A stretch of DNA of 57,983 nucleotides from Bacillus pumilus. GTDB taxonomy: Bacteria; Bacillota; Bacilli; Bacillales; Bacillaceae. The position numbers were made by a program, and so were the translations under genes. The stretch is taken from contig MKZN01000019.1 of NCBI GenBank assembly GCA_001938995.1, positions 1 through 57,983 on the forward strand, written 5' to 3'. The notes beneath the pieces are model-generated. The model made no database searches and had not been told where the DNA came from. It worked only from the letters and a program-made list of their open reading frames with translations. Below, piece after piece: positions 10,294 through 19,504 of the stretch (its first letter is position 1; each line of letters begins with the position of its first letter).

Positions 10294-11634
10294 CTATAGC
10301 TGTGCCATGCTTTCTTTTAAGGTATTGATGATAAATGTCGCATCTTCTTCTGTGATGCTAAGCGGTGGTGCCAGCTGTGCAACGTTATTATAACCAGCTA
10401 CCGTATCGCCATTTTTTCCAATGATCAAACCACGTTTTTTGCATTCTGCAATCAATTGACTGACAACACTTGGATCTGCTGGTTTTTTTGACTGCTGATC
10501 CTGCACAAGCTCGATGCCAAATAGCAATCCCTTTCCTCTAACATCACCGACAATTGGATGCGTTTTTAATGACTGTAAACGATCCAACATGTCTCGCCCA
10601 AGTGTTTCTGATCGTTCAACTAGCTGTTCGTTTTCCATGATCTCCATGTTCGCAAGCGCCACTGCACATGAAGCGGGGTGGCCTCCAAATGTATTCACAT
10701 GGCGTAGCCGGTCATACGTATCTACACCTGCATAGGCTTCATATATTTCACGTTTGACGCAGGTAGCAGAAAGCGGTAAATAGCCACTTGTGATCCCTTT
10801 TGCCATTGTGATGATATCCGGCTTCACTTCCTCATGCATAAAACCGAATCGCTTTCCTGTCCTGCCAAATCCGCAAATCACTTCATCAACGATGAGTAGA
10901 GCCCCATGTGCTTCGCAGATGTCTTTTACCTTCTTCAAATATCCTTTTGGCGGCATTAAAATACCGCCTCCTGTGATAATCGGCTCCATAATCACTCCGG
11001 CAATGGTTTCACTTAGTTCCCATGTCATGGCTTGATCAATGGCTGTTGCACTTGCCAAATGCTCTTGATCCTCTGGATGTCGATACATATCAGGGGGTGC
11101 GACATGAATGAAACCGTGCCCTAATGGTTCATATTTAAATTTACGCTGCGCTTGACCTGTTGCCGCAAGAGCAGCGGCGGTGTTGCCATGATAAGAACGA
11201 TAGCGGGAAATGAACTTTGTTCGTGTGCTCTCTCCTTTTTGGGCATGATATTGTTTGGCGATTTTAAACGCAGTTTCATTGGCTTCAGAACCGCTATTTG
11301 AAAAAAAGATAACATAGTCACCGCCTAGCCATTCAGTTAGCTTCTCAGCAAGCTGAATGGCGGGGACATGACTTTGTGTGAGTGGATAATATGGCATCGC
11401 CTTTAATTGCTTGTACGCCGCCTCCGCAAGCTCTTTGCGGCCATATCCGACATTTACACACCAAAGACCCGACATACCGTCTACATACCGATTGCCATGA
11501 ATATCAGTCACCCATGCACCATTGGCTTCATGAATCACCATACTTTCCTTTTCCTTGTTAGTACCTTTCATCTGATGCCAAATCAACTGATCGTCTTTTT
11601 CCTGAAGATGTTGAGCCTGTTCCTGTATTTTCAT
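10294..11634 (-). CDS. yhxA: Class III (omega) aminotransferase YhxA
   Basis: A 446-residue PLP-dependent class III aminotransferase. It shows the glycine-rich phosphate loop SNSGSEANETAFKIA (about 108-122), the cofactor-binding Asp in LLIVDEVICGFGRTG (about 247-261), and the Schiff-base Lys in ITMAKGITSGYLPL (about 278). Family members transfer amino groups from omega-amino acids or amines to pyruvate or 2-oxoglutarate; the substrate cannot be read from sequence. Length and position (next to glpP) match B. subtilis YhxA (450). The upstream neighbours, a PucR-type regulator and an AEC permease on the same strand, may belong to the same metabolic module (inference). Confidence 0.92.
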   Translation of the reverse strand: MKIQEQAQHLQEKDDQLIWHQMKGTNKEKESMVIHEANGAWVTDIHGNRYVDGMSGLWCVNVGYGRKELAEAAYKQLKAMPYYPLTQSHVPAIQLAEKLTEWLGGDYVIFFSNSGSEANETAFKIAKQYHAQKGESTRTKFISRYRSYHGNTAAALAATGQAQRKFKYEPLGHGFIHVAPPDMYRHPEDQEHLASATAIDQAMTWELSETIAGVIMEPIITGGGILMPPKGYLKKVKDICEAHGALLIVDEVICGFGRTGKRFGFMHEEVKPDIITMAKGITSGYLPLSATCVKREIYEAYAGVDTYDRLRHVNTFGGHPASCAVALANMEIMENEQLVERSETLGRDMLDRLQSLKTHPIVGDVRGKGLLFGIELVQDQQSKKPADPSVVSQLIAECKKRGLIIGKNGDTVAGYNNVAQLAPPLSITEEDATFIINTLKESMAQL

Positions 11635-11738
11635 CTTCTTTCCACGCCCCTCATGTATCCGTTTTCATTAACGAAGAAGCTTAGAACGGTACAGCACATC
11701 ACCTCTCCCTTTGAGTATATGGATGATTAGGGAGGCAT

Positions 11739-11840
11739 ATGAAACTAAAACACGGCTTCCCAAACGAGATGACTAATCGCTATGTCCATTATAAAAAAGA
11801 GGGTGGGCAGATGACATTAGACAGATTGTCAACTGATTGA
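11739..11840 (+). CDS. Possible 33-residue peptide
   Basis: A short frame (MKLKHGFPNEMTNRYVHYKK at its start) opens 7 nt after a GGGAGG motif, in the gap between yhxA and the PucR-type gene, facing away from yhxA. No family is recognised. The spacing to the Shine-Dalgarno is rather tight and no terminator is obvious, so it may be chance. Confidence 0.25.
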   Translation: MKLKHGFPNEMTNRYVHYKKEGGQMTLDRLSTD

Positions 11841-11888
11841 AAAGGACCACAAGACACTCTACTGATGTTTCATCAAACTTCATACACA

Positions 11889-13484
11889 TCATTCATGCCG
11901 ATTTCCTTGCAGGAATTCATTAGACAGAATTGCAAATTCAATGGCCTGACGTTTTGGTGCTTGCATCATATCTTCCCCAAGCAAAGCATAGAGTTTATCC
12001 AGTCTATGATAAAGCGTCTGCCTGACGATATAGAGCTGACTTGCTGTTTCCTTCTTAGAACCATTTGTTTGTAAAAAGATGTTCAACGTTTGATACAGTC
12101 TGCTGCTATTTTGCTTATCGTATAAAATGACTGGCTCTAAATACTCCTTCACCATACATTCAAGTACATCGCTTTCCTTCATGATAGGCATGAGGCAAAG
12201 CATGTGCAAGTCTTGGTAAAATGGGCTTTTCACGCGGTGCGGCATCACCTTCTTAAGATGCAACACCTCTTTTGCTGTTTGATAACTTTTGCTCATGTGC
12301 TGAAACTGATTGCAATATCGGCCTATGCCAAAATTCATGACGGTCCCATGGTGCTGCTCCCTGGTAAATGATTGTTTGATTTCATTTGCTGCCTTCTCCG
12401 CACGTTCTTTCCAATCCGCTGGCTTTCGCGTGTTCAACAAAATAAACATGGCTTGTCCTCGATGTTCATAAGAAACGAGGTGGAAACCGGCACGTTGAAA
12501 GATAGATCGGCAAGAGACGAGAAAATATAAATTTCCTGTAATCTCTTCAATTTGATGATTCTTTTGAAAGAGCATCACCACACAGCCGAACGGTTTTTTT
12601 AATCCTTCTGTTTCTTCAAGATGCTCGATGATATCCCTTTCTGTATGCTCTTCATTGAACCACTTTTGTAGCCAATCATTTTCTTTTGTCTTCTTTAGCT
12701 CTTCTGTATAAAGCTCTCTCAACGTTTGCTGGGCGAGAGCATTCGCCCCTTTATCCATGACAAGCATCTCGAACTCTGACAGGGTGTTTGATTGATGAAT
12801 GAGCACAAGATCAGCAAATGTTTGCTTAAGGGCAAGGACAGGCTTCTGATACACTTCATACCCTTTTGGAACAGATGCATGCTGTACATAATTCATCACC
12901 ACCTCTTCTATTCGCTTCGATGCATCAGACAGGATAATCGCCTCTCCTTGAACGGGAATCAACAAGAGAATCCCTTTTATGTGCTTGTACACTTGATCCA
13001 AAATGTCCATTTGCGGATGAGGAGTAAGTAAAAGTTCGTTGAGCTTTGAAGATAACGCTTCTAAATCCGCCATCATTTGATACTGACGCTCGATCAACAT
13101 CGTATGGAGATGCTGTGTGATGTTGACGAACTTTACTTCTTTGGTAAAAAGAATGAGAGGGAAATCTCTTTCTTCTGCATATGCAATCAGCTCTTTTGGT
13201 ACATCGAAGCGAAGTGGAACAAACTCAATGCATAAGCCCGCTGCTCCGGAGTCAATGAGCTGCTTCAAAAACACTTTAAACACACCTAATTGATCATGAA
13301 AGGCGGCAGCTGTTGTTAAAATAAGTTCGCCCCCATTTAACAAGTCCTCTACAGCTGGCACTTCTAACACGTGTACCCATTTGACCTGTCGTAACAGTCC
13401 CTTCTCCCCTGCGATTACTTTCGCATGCGTGAAAAGCTTTGTTTTTAACACATCACTCACTTGAAAATGAACATCTACATTCAT
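11889..13484 (-). CDS. PucR-family transcriptional regulator
   Basis: A 531-residue regulator with an N-terminal PucR domain (about 1-140; GELILTTAAAF and VKFVNITQHLHTMLIERQ are typical), a central GGDEF-like/CdaR-type region, and a C-terminal helix-turn-helix near 480-520 (NGSKKETASQLYIVRQTLYHRLDKL). Relatives control purine catabolism, glucarate or GABA/beta-alanine metabolism in response to a ligand. It follows the AEC permease gene by 28 bp with a strong AAAGGGGGA ribosome-binding site, so the two form an operon. The yhxA aminotransferase lies downstream on the same strand. It is an insertion compared with B. subtilis. The inducer is unknown. Confidence 0.85.
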   Translation of the reverse strand: MNVDVHFQVSDVLKTKLFTHAKVIAGEKGLLRQVKWVHVLEVPAVEDLLNGGELILTTAAAFHDQLGVFKVFLKQLIDSGAAGLCIEFVPLRFDVPKELIAYAEERDFPLILFTKEVKFVNITQHLHTMLIERQYQMMADLEALSSKLNELLLTPHPQMDILDQVYKHIKGILLLIPVQGEAIILSDASKRIEEVVMNYVQHASVPKGYEVYQKPVLALKQTFADLVLIHQSNTLSEFEMLVMDKGANALAQQTLRELYTEELKKTKENDWLQKWFNEEHTERDIIEHLEETEGLKKPFGCVVMLFQKNHQIEEITGNLYFLVSCRSIFQRAGFHLVSYEHRGQAMFILLNTRKPADWKERAEKAANEIKQSFTREQHHGTVMNFGIGRYCNQFQHMSKSYQTAKEVLHLKKVMPHRVKSPFYQDLHMLCLMPIMKESDVLECMVKEYLEPVILYDKQNSSRLYQTLNIFLQTNGSKKETASQLYIVRQTLYHRLDKLYALLGEDMMQAPKRQAIEFAILSNEFLQGNRHE

Positions 13485-13512
13485 TCAAATGTCCCCCTTT
13501 GTTTGCCATCCC

Positions 13513-14430
13513 CTATCCTAGAGGGTGCATCGACAAAATCCATAATAAAACAGGTAAAGTGACGATACTTAAGATTGTACTGAGAAACGTCGCACTTGAG
13601 ACAAACTCAGGCTTTGTTCGGAATTGCACAGCCATCAGCGTTGTATTCGCTGCTGTTGGCATGGCTGCAACTAATATCATAATTTGTTTCACCAGATCAT
13701 CTACCGGTAAAATGAGCGTAAAGCCGAATGCGATGAGAGGTGAGATCAATAACTTCAACAGCACAGCATAGGAAATATGGCGATATTCCACTTGTTTAAA
13801 CGAAATCACCGCAAGCTGCATGCCTAAAATCAACATAATGGTTGGTATGGCTGCATCCCCTACAAGCTGAACCCCTGTCATCAACTCTTTCGGTAATGAA
13901 AGGTCCATGAACTGAAATAATAAACCGATGAGCGCCCCATAAGCAATTGGCATACGCAGCACTTTTTTTAATACGACCTTTAAACCTCCCGCATCCTCTC
14001 CGCCCTTCGCTGCATAGTACATGCCAATTGTACTCATGACAAGTTGTTGAAGAACCATAAGAACGATCGCAATATCTAAACCAGCTGCTCCAAAAACAAG
14101 TAGTACAACTGGCGTGCCATAGTTTCCATTGTTCATAAACGCTGACGACAAAACCATAGCGCAATATGTTTCATTGGAATACCCATAAATACGAGAGAAA
14201 ACAAACACACAGAAAACAAGGGAAAGACAGAGCCCGACGACAAAAATCGATAAATAGACATAATCCATCGTGACTTTATTTTGATAAAAAGTTTCAAACG
14301 CAAGAAATGGTGACATCAAATATAAAGACATGGATGAAAGCGTATGGATGTCAAAACCAATTGCCTTCTGCCCGATATACCCTATCAGGAAAATCCCGAA
14401 CACTGGCACTAAGACAAGCAAAAACTCCAT
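13513..14430 (-). CDS. Auxin efflux carrier (AEC) family permease
   Basis: A 305-residue integral membrane protein with about ten hydrophobic helices. It carries motifs of the AEC/PIN-like family: the NNGNYGTPVVLLVFG segment near 97-111 (broken-helix crossover) and PTAANTTLMAVQF near 258-270. Bacterial members move organic acids or amino-acid-like metabolites such as malate or malonate; specificity cannot be inferred. First gene of a probable two-gene operon with the PucR-type regulator, suggesting the regulator senses its substrate. Confidence 0.87.
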   Translation of the reverse strand: MEFLLVLVPVFGIFLIGYIGQKAIGFDIHTLSSMSLYLMSPFLAFETFYQNKVTMDYVYLSIFVVGLCLSLVFCVFVFSRIYGYSNETYCAMVLSSAFMNNGNYGTPVVLLVFGAAGLDIAIVLMVLQQLVMSTIGMYYAAKGGEDAGGLKVVLKKVLRMPIAYGALIGLLFQFMDLSLPKELMTGVQLVGDAAIPTIMLILGMQLAVISFKQVEYRHISYAVLLKLLISPLIAFGFTLILPVDDLVKQIMILVAAMPTAANTTLMAVQFRTKPEFVSSATFLSTILSIVTLPVLLWILSMHPLG

Positions 14431-14517
14431 GTTGCACCTACTTTTCTTAGATGAATTTCTAATTTGTTTCGCTTCCTCATTATCATACCACTGTTAAACT
14501 AGAAAAAAGAAGCACCC

Positions 14518-14934
14518 CTATGGCAGGACGCTTCTGCTTTCATCCATATAGAATACTTCCCACAAATGACCGTCAAGATCTTGAAAGCTCCATCCATACA
14601 TCAATTCATGATCCTGCTTCTCCTTAAACGGTGATCCTCCTGCTGCGGTCGCCTTTTCGACCAGCTCATCTACCTCTTCTCTCGTGTCAACCTGCAGCGA
14701 GAGAATCATCTCTGATGCCTGTCTTGCATCTACTATTTGTTTCTCTGAAATAGATTGGAAATGCTTTTGAGCTAATAGCATGACTGTGAATGTGTCGTTG
14801 ATGACGAGACAAGCCGCCTGATCATTTGTATACTGCTGATGGAATTCAAAGCCTAGCTGTTCAAAAAACACCCTCGACTCATTCACATGTTTTACCGGCA
14901 AATTGATATACATATGTTTAGTTTGTCGGCCCAT
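14518..14934 (-). CDS. VOC superfamily (glyoxalase/bleomycin-resistance-like) protein
   Basis: A 138-residue single-module pair of the vicinal oxygen chelate fold. It starts MGRQTKHMYINLPVKHV, has the dimer-type LGFEFHQQ segment near 28-35, and ends in the typical DLDGHLWEVFYMD stretch, which supplies a Glu metal ligand. The substrate is unknown; such proteins often modify or sequester small toxic molecules. The frame is open 20 codons upstream, but the ATG at 14934 has a GGAGAGGAAT Shine-Dalgarno sequence. Monocistronic on the minus strand. Confidence 0.85.
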   Translation of the reverse strand: MGRQTKHMYINLPVKHVNESRVFFEQLGFEFHQQYTNDQAACLVINDTFTVMLLAQKHFQSISEKQIVDARQASEMILSLQVDTREEVDELVEKATAAGGSPFKEKQDHELMYGWSFQDLDGHLWEVFYMDESRSVLP

Positions 14935-15104
14935 ATTCCTCTCCTTTTTGAATACATGATCTACTTGAAGTATATTCGCCTTTTCCGTCGGCATCCCTTT
15001 GTCACATGAAAAAATAAGCGTTACGCCTCATTTACCTTATTTTTACATCGTCGTATGATGATCTAGATACATGCTACCAATACTATAACTAGGAGGTTTT
15101 CACA

Positions 15105-15521
15105 TTGAAAACAATTGCAAAATCATTGGTCCTCTCCACTGCTGTTCTTTTATCCACAACTCCCTTCACCCAGGCAACAAATGCTGCGACAATTCAGTAT
15201 GAACAAGCAACAACACAAGGTGACTTTCAGCTGCCATCTGTGACCGATACGATTAAACGAAACATTGAACTTTCATTTAAAAAACAAGAAAAGTGGTTCC
15301 AGCAAGTAGAATGGCTTGCAGGACAAGAAAAACGCACGCAACTGGAACAGTTTTTCAATCAATCTATCGGTCCTGAATTAAACGAACTTTTAGAAGAGCC
15401 TTCCCTGACTTGGAACCAAGTAGATACAACGATTTATCAATCTCTCGTGAAATCAGATGTTCCATTTTTAGCGGCTAAAGCCTTAGCACATGTGGCTACA
15501 TTGTCACTCAAAAAAATGTAA
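15105..15521 (+). CDS. Small secreted protein of unknown function
   Basis: A 138-residue protein with a clear signal peptide: KT-IAK positive start, hydrophobic core to about residue 20, and AxA-type cleavage near TNAA at 25-28. The mature part is helical, charged and rich in Gln and Glu (EKWFQQVEWLAGQEKRTQLEQFF near 62-84), with no cysteines. It begins with a TTG codon 9 nt after a strong AGGAGG. It has its own promoter region, ends at a terminator, and is convergent with yhcX. I recognise no family. Confidence 0.8.
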   Translation: MKTIAKSLVLSTAVLLSTTPFTQATNAATIQYEQATTQGDFQLPSVTDTIKRNIELSFKKQEKWFQQVEWLAGQEKRTQLEQFFNQSIGPELNELLEEPSLTWNQVDTTIYQSLVKSDVPFLAAKALAHVATLSLKKM

Positions 15522-15524
15522 AAA

Positions 15525-15556
15525 AAGAAGCGTCTCGTCATGTGAGGCGCTTCTTT
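15525..15556. terminator. Terminator between the secreted-protein gene and yhcX
   Basis: The inverted repeat AAGAAGCGTCTC/GAGGCGCTTCTTTT separates two convergent genes and ends in a T-rich tract on the plus strand. Confidence 0.75.
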
Positions 15557-15559
15557 TCA

Positions 15560-17098
15560 TTATTTCTTATATTCAATATGGTACACGTCTCTTCTGCGGT
15601 CTTTCAGTTGGCGTACCGTTCCGTCTTGACGTTGCCTTCTTAAAATTTCTAAGTCGACATCACCAATTACAACCATTTCAATATTCGGATTACACTCACC
15701 GACAATGCCATCTCTTGCAAATTCAAAGTCAGATGGGGCAAAAATGGCTGATTGTGCATATTGAACATCCATATTTTCTGTTTGGGGAAGGTTGCCGACT
15801 GTTCCAGAAATCACCGTATAGATTTGATTTTCAACCGCTCTTGCCTGTGCACAATAACGCACTCTCAAATATCCTTGACGGTCTTCTGTACAGAACGGGG
15901 TGAAAATAATTTTAGCCCCTTTGTCAGCTGCAATTCGAGCAAGCTCAGGAAATTCAATATCGTAACAGATTTGAATCGCAATTTTCCCGCAATCTGTATC
16001 GAACACCCGGACTTGATCTCCGCTTGAAATTCCCCACCATTTTCTCTCATTTGGGGTAATATGAAGTTTATATTGTTTTTCAATCGTTCCATCACGTCTA
16101 AATAAATAAGCGATATTATAGATTTTTCCTTCTTCTTCAACAAAGTGGGATCCACCAATAATATTAATGTTGTATTTTACGGATAGGTCTGTAAACAAAT
16201 TGATATAGTCCTCGGTATATTCGGTAATCCGCTGAACCGCAAGACTTGGCGATCGTTCTTCTAGATAAGACATGAGCTGTGTCGTGAATATTTCTGGAAA
16301 AACGGCAAAGTCAGCGGATGCATCTGAAGCGACATCCACATAATACTCCACTTGATTCATAAATTCCTCAAAGGAATGAATTTGTTTCATCGCATATTGA
16401 ATCACACAAATTCGAACAGGAAAGGCGGATTTATAATATCTTTTTGACTGCGGACGATAGTCCACGTTGTTCCATTCCATTAACGTAGCATACGTGCTTG
16501 ATGCTTTATCGTCTGGTAAATAATTCGGATTAATCCGCATGAGACTAAATTCATTTAATAGCTGGAAGGATAAAACAGGATCATACACTTGGTGTAACAT
16601 CACCTGCTCAACATATTGACGAGGCGTCATATCCTCTTGATATTTATGATAATTAGGAATCCGTCCACCAATGATAATACTTTTTAAATTTAATCTTCTC
16701 GCTAAGTCTTTTCTTGCTTCATACAAACGATGACCTATTTTCATTCGCCTATAATCAGGGCTTACCATCACTTCAATACCGTACATATTCATCCCATCCG
16801 GATTATGGTTCGTTATGTACCCGTCATCTGTAATGTCCTGCCATGTATGCCGATCATCGTATTCATCAAAGTTGATCAATAAGCTTGAACAAGAGCCAAT
16901 GATTTCCCCCTCATATTCCGCACAGAACTGCCCTTCTGGAAAATGTTCGAGATGACTTTCGAGGTGTTCTCGTTTCCAAGGATCCATTCCTGGAAAGCAA
17001 ATTTCTTGCAGGGCAAGGATTCGGTCAATGTCTTCTTCTGTAATATTGCGGATGATCATTCTTTTTTCAAACCGCGTTAAATCTAGTTTTTCTGCCAT
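15560..17098 (-). CDS. yhcX: GNAT-nitrilase fusion YhcX
   Basis: A 512-residue two-domain protein. Residues about 14-200 form a GNAT N-acyltransferase (acetyl-CoA loop SPDYRRMKIGHRLYEARK near 113-130). Residues about 226-490 form a carbon-nitrogen hydrolase with the Glu-Lys-Cys triad E269 (VFPEIF), K344 (YKLHI) and C378 (IQICYDIEFPE). The family acts on amide or carbamoyl bonds; the natural substrate is unknown. Nearly identical in length to B. subtilis YhcX (513). It sits 18 bp downstream of yhcW on the same strand, so the two are probably cotranscribed. Confidence 0.94.
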   Translation of the reverse strand: MAEKLDLTRFEKRMIIRNITEEDIDRILALQEICFPGMDPWKREHLESHLEHFPEGQFCAEYEGEIIGSCSSLLINFDEYDDRHTWQDITDDGYITNHNPDGMNMYGIEVMVSPDYRRMKIGHRLYEARKDLARRLNLKSIIIGGRIPNYHKYQEDMTPRQYVEQVMLHQVYDPVLSFQLLNEFSLMRINPNYLPDDKASSTYATLMEWNNVDYRPQSKRYYKSAFPVRICVIQYAMKQIHSFEEFMNQVEYYVDVASDASADFAVFPEIFTTQLMSYLEERSPSLAVQRITEYTEDYINLFTDLSVKYNINIIGGSHFVEEEGKIYNIAYLFRRDGTIEKQYKLHITPNERKWWGISSGDQVRVFDTDCGKIAIQICYDIEFPELARIAADKGAKIIFTPFCTEDRQGYLRVRYCAQARAVENQIYTVISGTVGNLPQTENMDVQYAQSAIFAPSDFEFARDGIVGECNPNIEMVVIGDVDLEILRRQRQDGTVRQLKDRRRDVYHIEYKK

Positions 17099-17116
17099 GA
17101 TGACCTCTTTGCCCCC

Positions 17117-17782
17117 TTACTGCTCCTCTTTTTCAAGCTGATGGAATAGTTGGAGCAATTCGATTTCAGCCATTGATTCCAATCTGTAATCATATTCTTC
17201 AAATTGAAGGGTGCTCGTCACCTTATTTGGGACGATGACACATTTCATTCCTGCTCGTTTTGCTGCGATTAACCCATTCACCGAATCCTCAAATGCCACG
17301 CAATCTTCCGGGGCTACGCCTAAGCAGCTTGCGGCTTGTAAATAAAGTTCTGGATTTGGTTTGACTTCCTCTACATCGTCTTGCGTGCGGATGCATTCAA
17401 AATAATCAAATAGACCAATTTGCTTCAAATGATCAGACACCCATTTATAGTCAGAGCTAGAGGCAAGACCAATCTTGATTCCAAGCTCCTTCGCTGCTTC
17501 TAAATAGGCTTCAACACCAGGTCTAGCTGCTTCATTTTTTATTCTCTTTTGAAAACGGGAACGCCGGTCCACTGTCAGTGCCTCATGATCCAATGTTTTC
17601 CCGAGCTGCTCTTCCAAATATTCAAATGGCTTAAAGCCTGCTTGGGTTCCAATGACGTTGCCCCAAATAGATAGAGGTAGCTCCGATTCATGCTCTGCAA
17701 ACATTTCTTGCAAAACCTCATATTCATGTGTTTCTGTATCTAAAATCAATCCGTCAAAATCAAATATAATTGCCTTTACCAA
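17117..17782 (-). CDS. yhcW: HAD-superfamily phosphatase YhcW
   Basis: A 221-residue beta-phosphoglucomutase-like HAD hydrolase. Motif I is DFDGLILDTET (nucleophile Asp about residue 9), motif II LASSS near 112, the motif III Lys is in VKPNPELYL, and motif IV is CVAFEDSVNG. It should dephosphorylate a small phosphometabolite. The frame extends to a GTG at 17791 that overlaps the Shine-Dalgarno. The TTG at 17782, eight bases after AAAGGAG, is the better start and gives the length of B. subtilis YhcW (220). Followed by yhcX after 18 bp. Confidence 0.92.
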   Translation of the reverse strand: MVKAIIFDFDGLILDTETHEYEVLQEMFAEHESELPLSIWGNVIGTQAGFKPFEYLEEQLGKTLDHEALTVDRRSRFQKRIKNEAARPGVEAYLEAAKELGIKIGLASSSDYKWVSDHLKQIGLFDYFECIRTQDDVEEVKPNPELYLQAASCLGVAPEDCVAFEDSVNGLIAAKRAGMKCVIVPNKVTSTLQFEEYDYRLESMAEIELLQLFHQLEKEEQ

Positions 17783-17888
17783 TGAGGCCACTCCTTTTTT
17801 TACGAAAGTCTAAAACATGATACTCTTTGTTATCATAACGTGAATAAATTTCACTTTCAAAGATGAATGTCTGCTAAAATGATTATGT

Positions 17889-17925
17889 ATAAAAGGAGCC
17901 TGCAACGATTTTGTCAGGCTCCTAT
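17889..17925 (-). terminator. Terminator downstream of yhcU
   Basis: The stem AGGAGCCTG/CAGGCTCCT with a 12-nt loop is followed on the minus strand by TTTTAT. It lies between yhcU (upstream) and yhcW. The remaining sequence to 18090 shows no gene. Confidence 0.65.
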
Positions 17926-18090
17926 CTGTTTGGTTCATTCTGCAAGAGATCCAAGCGCTCCGATTCGTGGAGAACATGTGATGTGAAAAGGAGCGGGGTT
18001 GGTATTACAGAGTCATGAAGGTTTCTCCGTTCCCTTAAAAATAGTATGTGCGACCGTCCTCTATGTTAACAAGGAAGTTCACACCAACTT

Positions 18091-18441
18091 TTACGCATTT
18101 TGAAGGTGACGGTTTTCAAAATCGTCTAACTCAAACGGGAAAGAATAGCCACACGCATTGACCTGCTCCCGGTTCCGCTCAAATAACTCACGATCTTGTT
18201 TTGTCAAATGTCGTCTAGGCTTTAAAATAATGGTATGTACAAGTTGAAGTCCCGTTAAAATACGAAATGCATCATCCATCGTACCGTTATATACACCATC
18301 GATAAATGTGAAAGGGCGCTTCTGCTCATACACCGCCTGCTTTTTTCTGTTCACATATTGGGATAAGAGATGATCAAACTCCCTTGATAATTCTTCAATT
18401 GTCTGCTCTTGAAGGTCTGTAGCAGCTTTCATTAGCCTCAC
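18091..18441 (-). CDS. yhcU: YhcU-like cytoplasmic protein (DUF5365 type)
   Basis: A 116-residue soluble, charged protein with no membrane segment. Motifs such as FTFIDGVYNGTMDDAFRILTGLQLVHTII (about 45-73) match my memory of B. subtilis YhcU (131 aa), and the position next to yhcT agrees. Function unknown. The likely start is the GTG at 18441; an ATG three codons in is too close to its own Shine-Dalgarno. It is divergent from yhcT. Confidence 0.75.
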   Translation of the reverse strand: MRLMKAATDLQEQTIEELSREFDHLLSQYVNRKKQAVYEQKRPFTFIDGVYNGTMDDAFRILTGLQLVHTIILKPRRHLTKQDRELFERNREQVNACGYSFPFELDDFENRHLQNA

Positions 18442-18558
18442 GTAGCATCTACCTCTCTGTTGTTATTCTCTCTTCAGAATAGCACAGAAAAAAAGGCATT
18501 CGTTAAGGTAAGTGTTTCCTATGTATACCCAAGTAATGAGAAGAGAGGAATAGATAAC

Positions 18559-19467
18559 ATGACCATAAAAGGACACATGCTTTCACTAAAAGTCAGTGAG
18601 CAGCATCATGACACATCATTAAGTCAATTTTTAAAAACCGAGGCGTCTGCCTCTAAACCCATTATCCATTTTTGGGTAGAACATCAAAAAGTACGTATAA
18701 ATCAAAAGCCCGCACAACATGGTGCAAAGGTCAGTGCAGGAGACCAAATCATCATTGATCTATTTGAAACGGAAGAAAGTGATGTCACACCAGAATACGG
18801 TGAACTAGATGTCTTGTTTGAGGACGAGCATTTGCTGATTGTGCAAAAGCCCTCTGGACGACCGACTCATCCGAATGAAAAGGGCCAGACCGGGACCCTT
18901 GCCAACCTTGTCTCCTTCTATTTTCAAGCAAATGGAGAAGAAAAGCGGATCAGACATATCCACCGACTTGACCAAGACACAAGTGGCACGGTCATTTTCG
19001 CCAAACATCGATTAGCCCATGCTGTACTTGATCAAATGCTTGCTAAAAAAACGATTCGTAGAACATATATCGCCATAGCTGAAGGATTGTTCAAGCAAAA
19101 GAAAGGAACCATCAATGCTGCGATTGGCCGCGACAAGCACCATGCGACAAGACGTAGAGTGTCCCCTACTGGACAGAATGCCGTTACGCATTTCCAGGTC
19201 TTAGGTGTGAATAGACCATTGAATATGACAGCCGTTCAGCTTCAATTAGAAACAGGAAGAACACACCAAATCCGTGTCCATCTCAGCAGTATTGAGCATC
19301 CATTAGCTGGGGATACATTATACGGCGGACTTCAAAATCGCATGAATAGATGCGCCCTTCATGCCAAACAAGTAGACATGAAGCATCCATTCACAGGAGA
19401 GCACCTTACTATAGAAGCCCCACTTCCACCTGATATGGAAGAATTAATGGACATCATCATACACTAA
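18559..19467 (+). CDS. yhcT: RluD-type RNA pseudouridine synthase YhcT
   Basis: A 302-residue pseudouridine synthase of the RluA/RluD family. An N-terminal S4-like domain (about 15-80) is followed by the catalytic domain with HRLDQDTSG (about 137-145), where the Asp attacks the uridine. The TGRTHQIRVHLSSIEHPLAGDTLYGG region follows near 235-258. It isomerises specific uridines in rRNA or tRNA; the site is unknown. The frame is open from 18460, but the ATG at 18559 has an AGAGGAATAG Shine-Dalgarno and gives the exact B. subtilis length (302). A terminator follows at 19470-19502. Confidence 0.94.
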   Translation: MTIKGHMLSLKVSEQHHDTSLSQFLKTEASASKPIIHFWVEHQKVRINQKPAQHGAKVSAGDQIIIDLFETEESDVTPEYGELDVLFEDEHLLIVQKPSGRPTHPNEKGQTGTLANLVSFYFQANGEEKRIRHIHRLDQDTSGTVIFAKHRLAHAVLDQMLAKKTIRRTYIAIAEGLFKQKKGTINAAIGRDKHHATRRRVSPTGQNAVTHFQVLGVNRPLNMTAVQLQLETGRTHQIRVHLSSIEHPLAGDTLYGGLQNRMNRCALHAKQVDMKHPFTGEHLTIEAPLPPDMEELMDIIIH

Positions 19468-19469
19468 GT

Positions 19470-19502
19470 GAAAAGAGCCTGATGCTTTGCAGGCTCTTTT
19501 TC
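19470..19502. terminator. Terminator between yhcT and the sortase gene
   Basis: The inverted repeat AAAGAGCCTG/CAGGCTCTTT followed by TTTCT on the plus strand ends yhcT and lies just beyond the convergent sortase gene stop. Confidence 0.8.
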
Positions 19503-19504
19503 TG

